DNA of 64,000 nt, taken from positions 54,261-118,260 of the forward strand of contig NZ_JAYWCU010000120.1 in assembly GCF_043780375.1 (NCBI RefSeq), read 5' to 3'. The notes beneath the pieces were generated by a model, which worked only from the letters and a program-made list of their open reading frames with translations, did no database searches and had not been told where the DNA came from. A program made the translations under genes and the position numbers. Positions 43,728 through 53,500 of this stretch are shown one piece after another. The DNA comes from Emticicia sp043780375. Lineage in GTDB: Bacteria; Bacteroidota; Bacteroidia; Cytophagales; Spirosomataceae. The first letter of the stretch is position 1. Each line of letters starts with the position of its first letter.

Positions 43728-46373
43728 ATGTTAAAAGTAAACCTAAGCCTTTTTGTGGCTTTTATAATTTTCACTGGCAACAGTTTAATCTTAAATCATT
43801 CTCCAAGCCAAAAAAATGAATTGGTTAAAATTGCAAATGATTCATTACTTATTGGATTTACTTGTCCCCCAGATTTATTAGCCAGTTATTTCGCAGGTCC
43901 GAGCATCGTTCCAAGCCCATCGTGTCTTGCTGTTGCGGCTTCAGGTGAAGTTTTCGTTGGGGTAGATATGATTGGCTCTCTTGGAAAAACTCCTGGAAAA
44001 GGTCGCATCGTCAAACTTATAGATGCTGACCATAATGGTAAAATGGACAACTACACCGTATTTGCCACATTAGATAACCCACGAGGTATTATCAGTCTTG
44101 GTGATAAGTTGTATGTGTTGCACACTACTTTCAGCAAAGAAACGGGCAAAGCCTCTGGGATGGATTTAGTAGTATTTGAAGACAAAAACAACGACGGTAT
44201 TGCCGATGATGCATCAAAGCCTTTAGTACAAAACATTTGCTCCCCTAAATTCCTGCAAAGTAGAGGCACCGACCACTCAACTAACGGTATCCGCATGGGT
44301 ATTGATGGATGGATTTACATTTCTGTGGGCGACTTTGGTTTTACGGATGCAGTGGATAGGTCTGGAAAAAAATTAACTATGTTAGGAGGAGGAATCGTAA
44401 GGGTTCGTCCTGACGGAACAGAATTGGAAATTTTCACCCATGGCACCCGTAATATCTACGATACAGCCATAGACCCATATATGAACATTTTCACCCGAGA
44501 CAACACTAATGATGGTGGAGGATGGAACATTCGTTTCAGCAACCATATACAATCGGGAGAATATGGATACCCATCACTTTTCAAAAACTTTACTGAAGAA
44601 ATTATCCCGGCATTGGTTGACTTGGGCGGAGGTTCGGGTACAGGCTCAATATTTATAGACGATGCCAGTTGGCCTGAAAAATACAACCATGTACCGATGA
44701 TGGCAGACTGGGGAAGAAACCAGCTTTTTATTCACCGAGTACAACCTGACGGAGCCACTTTCACACAAACTGAAGAAGAGTTTATTAAACTGAGACAAAT
44801 TACAGATGTTGATGTTGATGCTACGGGGCAAATGTATCTTTCTGCTTGGGATGGTGCTGGCTACTCTGGCAATCCAAATAAAGGTTTTGTGGTACGAGTC
44901 GTGCCAAAAGACTGGAAATATGTGGCTTTTCCTGATATAAAAAAATCTACTGTTGCTCAATTGTCAACTCTTCTTAAATCAAGTAGCGGTATGGCAAGAT
45001 TGGCAGCTCAACAAGAACTACTTTCTCGAACCGCCAACGACGCTATTGAAGTAAGTTGGGCTATTGCCTCAAATAAGAGTCTGTCATTAGATGTGCGAGT
45101 TGCGGGGATTTTTACCTATGCACAAGCTGCAGGAGCCAGCGGTATATCGAATTTGGTGAAACTTGCCGCAGAAGAACCTGTCAGAGAATTTGCATTGAAA
45201 GCCTTGACTGACCGTAAAGCAAACATTAGCAAAGTACCTTTATATTTATTTCAAAAAGGACTTAAAGACCCATCCCTTCGTGTACAGGTGGCTTCTATCA
45301 TTGGCTTAGGTCGCTTGGGAAGAGTTGAGGCGGCTAAAGCTTTATTGGAAGTGAAAGTGCCCGCCTCTTTCTTAGCTCCGGCCAAAGGAAAAGAAGGTCC
45401 CCATGCCACACCTAATTCAGCCATAGTTGTTCCGCACATTGCAGTTAGGTCGTTGGTGAGTTTAAATGCCTTAGATGCTTGTATTGCTGCCATAGGCACA
45501 AAAAATTCGACAATAGCTCTTTGGGCATTGCGTTATATGCACAGTCCTAAGTCTGTTAATGGCTTGATTGCGGCTTATAAAGTGGCTAAAGATTTGAAAA
45601 GTAAAAAAGAGATATTGGCAACCCTTTCACGTTTATACAAAAAAGAAGCTCCTTACGATAGCTCTTGGTGGTGGAGTACCCGTCCTGATACCCATGGACC
45701 ATACTATAAAGATATTGTTTGGGAATCTTCTCCTGCTATCAAAACCCTTTTGATAAAAGAATGGAATAAAGCATCGGATAAGTCATTTTTCGTAGATTTG
45801 AATGACAAAAACCGCATGGGCATCATCGAATTTGGGAGTGGGGAAGTAATAGCAGCGAAAGAAGAAGTAAAAGTGGATTTGCAAAAAATACGCAATAAAA
45901 AAGGTCAGGTGGGCGAATCATCAATTGAAGATGTAATGTTGGCAATGGCAAAAATTCCTGGTAAGGCAGAGCTTGGAAAAACCTTGTTTACCAAACAAGG
46001 CTGTATCGCATGCCATAGTTTAAGTACTTCAGAGTCTATAAAAGGGCCATTTATGGGTCAGATCGGGTCTATCATGAATAGAGAACAGATAGCAGAATCT
46101 ATACTTAAACCCAATGCCTCTATTTCTCAGGGTTTTGCTTCTGTTATGATAGAAGCCAAAGGCGACATGAACTATATGGGCTTCGTAACTGAAGAAACTT
46201 CGAGCCAATTGACCTTAAGAGACATTGGCGGCAATGTTAGTAAAATAAAGAAATCAGATATTATTTCAAGGAAAGAATTGGAAACTTCGATGATGCCTGC
46301 TGGACTGGCAAACGCACTATCTTATGAGGAGTTAGCCTCCTTAATCACTTTTCTTTATAATCAGAAAAAATAA
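43728..46373 (+). CDS. Exported dehydrogenase-like propeller with HEAT repeats and cytochrome c domain
   Basis: 881 residues. A hydrophobic N-terminal segment (VNLSLFVAFIIFTGNSLIL) suggests export. Residues 45-400 form a PVC-type membrane-bound-dehydrogenase beta-propeller, with CLAVAASGEVFVGVDMIGS, DHSTNGIRMGIDGWIYISVG and DNTNDGGGWNIRF. HEAT-like repeats follow (about 415-600). A C-terminal cytochrome c domain has C759-I-A-C762-H763 and a later MMPAG methionine candidate. It resembles the propeller half of the fusion at 16765-20430 but uses haem c in place of a copper domain. It is probably a periplasmic sugar or alcohol dehydrogenase. The substrate is unknown. Confidence 0.87.
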   Translation: MLKVNLSLFVAFIIFTGNSLILNHSPSQKNELVKIANDSLLIGFTCPPDLLASYFAGPSIVPSPSCLAVAASGEVFVGVDMIGSLGKTPGKGRIVKLIDADHNGKMDNYTVFATLDNPRGIISLGDKLYVLHTTFSKETGKASGMDLVVFEDKNNDGIADDASKPLVQNICSPKFLQSRGTDHSTNGIRMGIDGWIYISVGDFGFTDAVDRSGKKLTMLGGGIVRVRPDGTELEIFTHGTRNIYDTAIDPYMNIFTRDNTNDGGGWNIRFSNHIQSGEYGYPSLFKNFTEEIIPALVDLGGGSGTGSIFIDDASWPEKYNHVPMMADWGRNQLFIHRVQPDGATFTQTEEEFIKLRQITDVDVDATGQMYLSAWDGAGYSGNPNKGFVVRVVPKDWKYVAFPDIKKSTVAQLSTLLKSSSGMARLAAQQELLSRTANDAIEVSWAIASNKSLSLDVRVAGIFTYAQAAGASGISNLVKLAAEEPVREFALKALTDRKANISKVPLYLFQKGLKDPSLRVQVASIIGLGRLGRVEAAKALLEVKVPASFLAPAKGKEGPHATPNSAIVVPHIAVRSLVSLNALDACIAAIGTKNSTIALWALRYMHSPKSVNGLIAAYKVAKDLKSKKEILATLSRLYKKEAPYDSSWWWSTRPDTHGPYYKDIVWESSPAIKTLLIKEWNKASDKSFFVDLNDKNRMGIIEFGSGEVIAAKEEVKVDLQKIRNKKGQVGESSIEDVMLAMAKIPGKAELGKTLFTKQGCIACHSLSTSESIKGPFMGQIGSIMNREQIAESILKPNASISQGFASVMIEAKGDMNYMGFVTEETSSQLTLRDIGGNVSKIKKSDIISRKELETSMMPAGLANALSYEELASLITFLYNQKK

Positions 46374-46380
46374 CTCTAAT

Positions 46381-46416
46381 AGCCAGATGAAATGTATTTT
46401 GTCTGGCTGTTTTTAT
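46381..46416 (+). terminator. Terminator after the cytochrome c dehydrogenase gene
   Basis: AGCCAGA (46381-46387) pairs with TCTGGCT (46402-46408), extendable by wobble pairs, followed by GTTTTTATTTTA. It lies eight bases after the stop. Confidence 0.75.
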
Positions 46417-46722
46417 TTTACTCAAGTAATATTTTTTGCATTATACTTCCTGCGGAAGTATTAAACTGTTGAAATAAAGGTAATTAGCTTGCATCTTTGT
46501 GAGATGGAAGCACAAAAATATGATAAATTAAAGCATCTTTCTCACTCACTTTTTAAAAGATGTACAGGCGTAAACAAATTTATTTTTAAATTAAAGGTTT
46601 TAGTGGTTGAAAAATACGATATATTTCGTAGTTAAAAAAACGGCTTACCATAACTTTTTCCCGAGTGGAGCTTTGACATATAAAGCAACCGACAATCACT
46701 CTTTTAATTTAGCGACCTATTC

Positions 46723-46781
46723 GCAAATGCCGTTTTAAAAACGGCATTTGCAATGACTGAATGGATATTCAGCCGAACTGG
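46723..46781. repeat. Hairpin repeat element, copy A
   Basis: It begins with a perfect palindrome GCAAATGCCGTTTT, A, AAAACGGCATTTGC (46723-46751). It then continues through CTGAAT...ATTCAG into ATTCAGCCGAA. The stretch aligns with copy B at 47462-47519 in the same orientation, sharing AAATGCC, ACGGC and ATATTCAGCCGAA. It lies downstream of the LytTR gene and may also act as its 3' hairpin. Confidence 0.6.
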
Positions 46782-46801
46782 TTTTTTTTGAGAATAAAGC
46801 A

Positions 46802-47185
46802 TCAAAATATGGAATTTATTTGATTAATTATATTTGTGCTTTTTTCTCTTCTTCTCGAAAACCTTACTATTTCATTGTTTTTAAGCAAAAGTTGTTTTGA
46901 GGTGCTACTTCTTACATAAGCCCAATTAACGACTTGAGATTTGTTGGGTCGAACAAATTCGCCATGCAATTGTAGTATTTTTTGTACTTTTCCGATAGTT
47001 GTGGCTACCATAAATCTTTGACCATCAGCAAGATAAATGGTTGTGTAATTGATGTCAGCTACCAACATTATTATTTGCTCGGGATGAACAATACGACCGC
47101 CTATATGAACACTATCTTTTTTAATATCTGCAAAGTTTTTCATTGGCTTAAGGTTTAAAGTAAAGTAATCTGTTATTACAGCCAT
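46802..47185 (-). CDS. LytTR DNA-binding domain protein (single domain)
   Basis: 127 residues, or 113 if the in-frame ATG at 47143 is used, which would put the start just before the domain. The LytTR core covers VHIGGRIVHPEQIIMLVADI, NYTTIYLADGQRFMV, then FVRPNKSQVVNWAYV and RFSRRREKS. There is no receiver domain, so it is a stand-alone DNA-binding protein of the type found throughout Cytophagales. No kinase is adjacent. It lies between the two copies of a hairpin repeat and beside gene remnants, so mobility or rearrangement of this patch is possible. Confidence 0.85.
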   Translation of the reverse strand: MAVITDYFTLNLKPMKNFADIKKDSVHIGGRIVHPEQIIMLVADINYTTIYLADGQRFMVATTIGKVQKILQLHGEFVRPNKSQVVNWAYVRSSTSKQLLLKNNEIVRFSRRREKSTNIINQINSIF

Positions 47186-47209
47186 ATTCTTAATTTATTT
47201 AAATGTTTA

Positions 47210-47416
47210 TCAATTTGGACAAGATATTAAAGTAAAAACAAGTTGACCTGTATTACTCACGGTTAATTTCCAACATTGATTATTCGGTGATTTCAGTATA
47301 ACACCCGAACTAATATTTTGTAAAAATATATCATCATCTTGAATTTGTAAACGAGCAACAGGGCTTGTATTTGGAGCGAAATTGCCAATTCCAATATTCT
47401 CGGTTTGGCTAAATGT
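47210..47416 (-). pseudogene. C-terminal remnant of an exported repeat protein
   Basis: In one minus-strand frame this reads FSQTENIGIG, then a short RLQIQDDDIFLQNISSGVIL stretch and a SPNNQCWKLTVSN segment ending in CPN and a stop at 47210. That pattern is typical of the C-terminus of tail-fibre-like or surface proteins in this group. FSQ would be the end of a signal peptide, but a stop codon (47417-47419) interrupts the frame directly before it, at a palindrome CTAAATGTT/AACATTTAG. The start has been lost, so I call it a pseudogene. Confidence 0.6.
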
Positions 47417-47427
47417 TCAACATTTAG

Positions 47428-47604
47428 TCAGTGTGTCAAGCGTTCTTTGAACGCACTTGTTGGAAATGCCTTTGTAACAACGGCTGACACACCTAATGAA
47501 TGAATATTCAGCCGAATGGAGAAACTGTTTTCAACAATCCCTGTGTTTTCATCTCTGATATTTTGCCAATCATCATAAGACATATACCTTGTATCAATTA
47601 TCAT
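47428..47604 (-). CDS. Small 58-residue open frame, doubtful
   Basis: ATG at 47604 opens MIIDTRYMSYDDWQNIRDEN and continues to a stop at 47428. The first half looks like real protein; the second half (SIRLNIHSLGVSAVV onward) is encoded by copy B of the hairpin repeat, so the natural C-terminus was probably replaced. Most likely a gene fragment. No family was recognised. Confidence 0.35.
   Translation of the reverse strand: MIIDTRYMSYDDWQNIRDENTGIVENSFSIRLNIHSLGVSAVVTKAFPTSAFKERLTH
47462..47519. repeat. Hairpin repeat element, copy B
   Basis: Direct-orientation copy of 46723-46781. It contains the perfect arms CGGCTGA and TCAGCCG and is flanked on the left by GCGTTC/GAACGC and GTGTGTCA/TGACACAC pairs (47429-47492). 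It overlaps the 3' half of the small open frame at 47428-47604. Confidence 0.6.
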
Positions 47605-47668
47605 AATTTTAAATTTGTTTGAAATATTTTTTAACCGCCTAAATAGGCTAAATAATGCCTAAAATAGA

Positions 47669-48898
47669 TTACCAACTGCCAAGAGCAAAACGTTTCCAAA
47701 TATTATTTTGAACACAGATATAGAAGTATTCATCATCAAAAGCCAATTGTCCTTGTATTCCTGTTGAGGTTGAAGATGCAGGAACTCCATTGTTTTTTTG
47801 TAATAAAAGTTTACCATTAACTTTGAGTAAGCCATTATCAAATTCACCATAAATCAAAGGTGTATTTGTTTCAGAATTGGCAATAATTAGTTTCTTTGAA
47901 GTATTTTGAAAATATAAATTATTACCTGAATTAGCCCCAAGAAATATATTTCCATTTCCAGAAGTCATTTCCCCTGCTTTATAACCTAACGCAGTATTAT
48001 TGTTTCCATCACGGTTACTTTTAAGTGCATTTTCTCCAATAAAAGTATTGTTTGAACCTGTAATAGTCGAGTTAGCTTGAATTAAATCTGGTGTAATCAA
48101 AATAGATTTTGCGTTATTATGAATCACCACTTTTGTATTACTATTCTCACCTTCTGTATATAGTTGTTGAATTTCATTGGTTGTTAATGCTCTATTCCAA
48201 ATTCCAATATCATCAATTTTTCCATCAGTGTAATGCCAGAAACCATTTGCTTGGTTTGATTCACCTATTGAAATACCTGAATTACCAGCAACATTCATCG
48301 GTTGTGAATATAATTGGGTAGCCGAAAGACTTCCATTGATGTAAAGTTTAACTTGAACTCCATCATAAGTCATAACTATATGATGCCACGTGTTTAGTTG
48401 GAGAGTGGTATTTGATGTGGCTATTCCAAATGGAGTACCTATAATTTCACCATTTACAGAAGTCTGACTGAAACGTAATTGCCAAGCACCTCCACTCGGA
48501 GTTGAATATGTGTGTTGATACCTATTTATTATTATTGAACTTGGACCTCCTGGATTTGAACTCCAGTAATAGCTTCTTGGATATAGCCAAACCGATACAG
48601 TTATATTTGTAACATCCAATTTTGTGTTATAAGGGATGTAGATTTCATCGTTTTGCTGTTGCCATTGAGCATTTGCAAAGTCAAAATCATAAGCGGTGTT
48701 TACATTACTTCTTCTATCGGTTGTTAAAGTTGCTCTTGTTACTATTCCATTTAGATTATTCCCACTCACATCATTTGCATTTCCATTAAAAGGATAATAG
48801 GCAACTAAGCCTTGTGTTATTATGGTTTGAGCGATAGTAGCAGAAAAGGATGTTATCAGTATTCCAAATAGTGAAACAAATTGTTGAATTTTGTTCAT
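47669..48898 (-). CDS. Exported LamG-domain surface protein
   Basis: 409 residues with signal peptide ending FSATIAQ. A laminin-G/concanavalin-like domain (about 30-250) is shown by GLVAYYPFNGNANDVSGNNL, WHHIVMTYDGVQVKLYINGS and KIDDIGIWNRALTTNEIQQLY. A linker with tail-fibre or adhesin-head repeats follows (NNTFIGENAL, NNTALGYKAG, GNIFLGANSG), then a C-terminal module ending WKRFALGSW. A carbohydrate- or surface-binding role is likely. It has a good promoter and is divergent from a membrane regulator-like gene. Confidence 0.85.
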   Translation of the reverse strand: MNKIQQFVSLFGILITSFSATIAQTIITQGLVAYYPFNGNANDVSGNNLNGIVTRATLTTDRRSNVNTAYDFDFANAQWQQQNDEIYIPYNTKLDVTNITVSVWLYPRSYYWSSNPGGPSSIIINRYQHTYSTPSGGAWQLRFSQTSVNGEIIGTPFGIATSNTTLQLNTWHHIVMTYDGVQVKLYINGSLSATQLYSQPMNVAGNSGISIGESNQANGFWHYTDGKIDDIGIWNRALTTNEIQQLYTEGENSNTKVVIHNNAKSILITPDLIQANSTITGSNNTFIGENALKSNRDGNNNTALGYKAGEMTSGNGNIFLGANSGNNLYFQNTSKKLIIANSETNTPLIYGEFDNGLLKVNGKLLLQKNNGVPASSTSTGIQGQLAFDDEYFYICVQNNIWKRFALGSW

Positions 48899-48925
48899 AG
48901 CAGTTTTTATGTTTATTTTCTCTCA

Positions 48926-48956
48926 CAAAGCTATCTTTCCACCAAGCCCAATCAAA
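48926..48956 (-). promoter_or_regulatory. Promoter of the LamG gene
   Basis: Read on the minus strand: TTTG (48953-48956), 19 bases, TAGCTTTG (48926-48933). This is the best match to the Bacteroidota consensus in the window. Transcription should start close to 48920, leaving about 20 bases of leader. Confidence 0.65.
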
Positions 48957-49029
48957 AAAAATTTGTGTGATAACGCTTACTCACGTATTTTCACGTAAAT
49001 TTTGCTGAGTCTCCAACCTTTTTCTCACT

Positions 49030-50421
49030 ATGCGAGCTAATCTAATCATCTGTTTTTGTTTATTTATGGCTTGCAATAGCTTCGCTGCTACTATTCAATG
49101 GCTTGATGTTACCCACAAGAGAGTTTATCGAATAGATATAAAAAGCCAAATGCTTGAAATAGAAACTACACCTGAGCAATGGCAAATGATAGGAAAAGTA
49201 AGTTTGGCGGGTGTTGACGATTTTGATATTCCTCCTTATCTGCGTTTTCAAAGTTTGCCCACTAATCAACCAAATCAAAGTTATCTTTTGGCAGATTGCA
49301 CCAATCAAGTATATATATTTGATTTTGAAAAAATGCAACTCCAACGCATCGACAAAACATATTATAGAGGTTATAATTGTCTTAGTACGAGATTTGTGCG
49401 TGATCATATTATCTATTGTTTTGGTGGGTATGGTATGTTTCGTACCAACAATTTAATGACTTATTTTCAGGAAGAAACCAAAGAGTGGATAGCTCTAAAT
49501 CCTGCCAACGATGCTCCAAAATCTATTCATTTGGGCATAGAAGGCTATTCTAAAGAGAAAGATGTATTTTTTTCTGGCTTAAATTATTTTTATAGCGATT
49601 CTGAAAATAGAAGCAAATCAACTATTGATTTTGGCTTTTATGAATACAGTTTTACTACCAAACTTTGGAGAAAACTGGGTATTATTGACCAAGAATCTTT
49701 CAAATATATTGTTACAGATGGTATCAATAAAAATATTTATTGGAATGATAAATACTTTGTACTTCACTATTTTCAAGCCCCTTATAGCAGAGTTTTGATT
49801 ATTGACCCTTTGAAAAATGAGGTTTATTTGTGGGATGATAAAGAAAAGGTTCTTGGTACAACTAATGCCAGTTATGAAACTGAATTTGCTAAAGAATATG
49901 TCATAGGAGACTCGTTATATAATGTACAAGTGCTACGAAGTCAGAAGGACAAATTTGCTCAAAATAAATATTCTATTGAGCAAATGAAACTAAGTGCAGT
50001 CTTTTTAGGAAAATTGTATGTTTCAGAAAATCAGAATAAATATATTTATGTATTAGTTTTTGTAGGTTTAGTAGGGATTGTGAGTTATTGGTTTTTCCAA
50101 AAAAAGAAGAAATCGAATAATGAAAACAATAATTTTATTGAACTAAATGACATTGAAAAAAGAGTATTTGATGTTTTGGTTTCCAACACGCAAGAAGGAG
50201 GGTTAAGTGCCGAACAACTCAACGAAGTACTTGAAATTGGTAATAAATCAATTGAAAATCAAAGAAAACTAAGAAGTGATTTTCTAAAAGGATTTGAATA
50301 TAAACTTAATCAAATCTATCAAACTTCCACACCAATTGAGCGAATTCCATCAAAAACAGATAAAAGGATGCTTGGATATGTGTTAAATACAGTAATTTTG
50401 GAAAAAGCAAAACCTTCGTGA
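49030..50421 (+). CDS. Membrane protein with exported propeller-like domain and cytosolic C-terminal domain
   Basis: 463 residues. A signal peptide (ending CNSFAA) leads into about 310 exported residues rich in repeated strand motifs and aromatic residues, with the look of a Kelch or NHL-type beta-propeller (IYCFGGYGMF, KLWRKLG, VYLWDDKEK). One transmembrane helix (about 337-356, VLVFVGLVGIVSYWFF) is followed by a basic stop-transfer and a cytosolic domain of about 100 residues. That domain contains IEKRVFDVLVSNTQEGGLSA and EQLNEVLEIGNKSIENQRK, resembling a winged helix. A membrane-bound one-component regulator sensing an external signal is a reasonable inference. It is divergent from the LamG gene. 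Confidence 0.65.
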   Translation: MRANLIICFCLFMACNSFAATIQWLDVTHKRVYRIDIKSQMLEIETTPEQWQMIGKVSLAGVDDFDIPPYLRFQSLPTNQPNQSYLLADCTNQVYIFDFEKMQLQRIDKTYYRGYNCLSTRFVRDHIIYCFGGYGMFRTNNLMTYFQEETKEWIALNPANDAPKSIHLGIEGYSKEKDVFFSGLNYFYSDSENRSKSTIDFGFYEYSFTTKLWRKLGIIDQESFKYIVTDGINKNIYWNDKYFVLHYFQAPYSRVLIIDPLKNEVYLWDDKEKVLGTTNASYETEFAKEYVIGDSLYNVQVLRSQKDKFAQNKYSIEQMKLSAVFLGKLYVSENQNKYIYVLVFVGLVGIVSYWFFQKKKKSNNENNNFIELNDIEKRVFDVLVSNTQEGGLSAEQLNEVLEIGNKSIENQRKLRSDFLKGFEYKLNQIYQTSTPIERIPSKTDKRMLGYVLNTVILEKAKPS

Positions 50422-50462
50422 TATGCTCCGTTCGGCGAAAGCATACGAATCACCCACAAAAA

Positions 50463-50495
50463 AAACAAGGTCAAGCAAAATGCCTGACCTTGTTT
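50463..50495. terminator. Bidirectional terminator at the end of rpoC
   Basis: AAACAAGGTCA (50463-50473) and TGACCTTGTTT (50485-50495) form an 11-bp stem with A- and T-tracts. It separates the convergent membrane-protein gene and rpoC. Confidence 0.8.
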
Positions 50496-50542
50496 ATAAT
50501 TTATATGATGAAAAAAACTCATCATTCTTAATTCTCTAAATA

Positions 50543-53500
50543 CTAAACGTACTCTCTGCGTTGCTTGGCTGCATCTTGAGCTTTTTTCTTTTCAGCTGCT
50601 GCTTCAAGTTCTGCCTTGCTACCAACAATGATGTTTTGATATTTACGATTACCCGTTCCAGCAGGAATCAAGTGTCCAACGATTACGTTCTCTTTCAAAC
50701 CTTCGAGTGTATCACGCTTTCCTCTTACGGCAGCTTCTGATAACACTTTTGTAGTTTCTTGGAACGATGCCGCCGACATAAATGATTCTGTACCTAACGA
50801 AGCAGAAGTGATACCTTGCAATGTTGGACGAGCCACGGCTGGCATCGAATCACGCACGACTAATTGTGCTAAGTCAGCACGCTTCAATCGGCTATTTTCG
50901 TCACGCATTTCACGACCTGTAATAATCTGACCAGGCTTGTATTTATCAGAAGCACCAGCTTCTAATACTACCTTTTTGTCCAAAATTTTGTCGTTTCCTG
51001 CACGTACCAACCACTTGTCAATCATTTGGTTATCCAAGAAGAGGGTATCACCTGAGTCAATTACCTCTACTTTTTGCATCATCTGACGAACAATTACTTC
51101 AATGTGTTTGTCAGAGATTTTTACTCCTTGCTGACGATATACCGCTTGTACTTCGTTTACCAAATATTCTTGCACTGCAGTTGGCCCTTTAATACGCAAA
51201 ATATCGGCTGGCGTAATAGCACCATCTGAAAGTGGGTCGCCTGCCAATACGAAATCACCATCTTGTACTAAGAATAATTTCGACAAAGCAACCATGTATT
51301 TCATTTTGATACCATCTTTTGCTTCCACAAAAATCTCACGATTACCACGTTTGATCGCACCATATTGTACGATACCATCAATCTCCGATACAACCGCAGG
51401 ATTTGAAGGGTTACGAGCTTCAAACAATTCGGTGATACGAGGCAAACCACCTGTAATGTCACGGTTCATGTTGATAGCACGTGGAATTTTTGCCAAAATT
51501 TGACCTGCTTTTATAACTTTACCATCTTCAACTGTCAAACGAGCCAATACAGGTAAGTTATATGCTTTTTCTTCCTCTCCATTGCCCGAACGAACAATGA
51601 TTGAAGGGTTTTTAGCACGGTCTTTCGATTCGATAATAACTTTATCACGGAAACCAGTTTGCTCATCGGCTTCTTCTTTATAAGTTATATTTTCCTCAAT
51701 CGCATCATATTCAATTACTCCATCAATATCCGAAAGGATAACGGCATTAAATTGATCCCAATGGCACATTACATCACCTTTGATTACTTTTTGCCCTTCT
51801 TTTACTTCCAAAGTTGCACCATAAGGTACGTTATTGACAATGAGTACGTTATTTGTACCTGTTTCAATGATACGAATTTCGCCACGACGACCCAATACAG
51901 TTGTAATTACATTACCATCACGGTCGGCTGACTGTACGGTACGTACTTCTTCTAATTGGATTGTTCCTGCAAATTTCGCTTTCACGTTTGCTTCAGAAGC
52001 AACGTTTTGGGCAGTACCACCCGTGTGGAATGTACGTAGGGTAAGCTGCGTACCTGGCTCACCGATTGATTGCGAGGCAATAACACCTACTGCTTCTCCA
52101 CCATCAGCCATTCTACCTGTTGCCAAGTTACGTCCGTAACATTTTGCACAAACACCCGTTTGGGTTTCGCAAGTCAATGCTGAGCGAATTTCAACAGTTT
52201 CGATAGAAGTGTCGTCGATTTCAGCGGCAATTTCTTCCGTGATTTCTTCGCCTGCTTTTACGATAAGTTTCTTTGTCAGAGGGTCTATTAAATCATAAAC
52301 CGATGTACGGCCCAAGATACGCTCAGAAAGTGGCTCAACGATATCTTCGTTGTCTTTCAAAGCTGAAACTTGAATTCCACGTAAAGTTCCGCAATCTACT
52401 TCGTTCACAACCACATCTTGAGCAACATCATGCAAACGACGAGTTAAGTAACCCGCATCGGCTGTTTTCAAGGCTGTATCGGCCAAACCTTTACGAGCAC
52501 CGTGAGTTGAAATAAAGTATTCGAGTACGTCCAAACCTTCTTTAAAGTTAGACAAAATTGGGTTTTCAATAATTTCTCCAACCGAACCTTGAATGTTCTT
52601 TTGTGGTTTCGCCATCAATCCTCTCATTCCACCCAACTGACGCACTTGTTCTTGCGAACCACGAGCTCCAGAGTGCATCATCATATAGATTGGGTTGAAA
52701 CCAGCTTGGTCTTCTTCCAATTGTTTCAAAAGAATTCCTCTCATGTTACTATTTACACGACCCCAAATATCAATAATTTGGTTATAACGCTCACGCTCAG
52801 TAATGATACCAAACATGTAGTTATTTTGTACTTCTTCTACTTCCTTCTTGGCATCGTTTACCAATTTTACTTTTTCAGGAGGGATAATAATATTATCTAA
52901 ACCGATAGATAAACCACCTCTAAAGGCTGTTTGGTAACCTAATTCTTTAATATCATCCAAGAATTTGGCAGTACGAGCATAACCTGATTCTTTAAAAACA
53001 AGTCCGATTAGTTGTTGAAGCCTTTTCTTGGTCAATAATTCGTCCAAGTAACCAACTTCTTCTGGCACGCATTGATTAAATAAGATACGCCCAGCAACTG
53101 TATCAATTACTTTATAAACTAACTGACCGTTTTCATCTTTTACTTTCACACGGCATTTGATATGGGCGTGTTTTGAAACAGCTCCCTCATTCATGGCAAT
53201 AATTACTTCTTCTGCCGAATAGAACGTAATACCTTCGCCTGGCTCTTTGTTAGTTGGCGTAGATTTACGCCCTTTTGTAACAAAATAAAGACCTAAAACC
53301 ATGTCCTGAGAAGGCACAGTGATTGGAGCTCCATTAGCTGGGTTCAAGATATTGTGTGAAGCCAACATCAAAACCGAAGCTTCCATGATTGCTTCCTGAC
53401 CAAGTGGTACGTGAACCGCCATCTGGTCACCGTCAAAGTCAGCGTTGAAGGCTGTACAAACGAGTGGGTGCAATTGGATAGCTTTTCCTTCCACTAATTT

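Noticed and set aside
46723..47519. Composite transposon with the LytTR gene as cargo
   Set aside because: The two flanking hairpin repeats are only about 58 bases, diverged from each other, and no transposase gene or target-site duplication was found. I treat them as dispersed repeats only.
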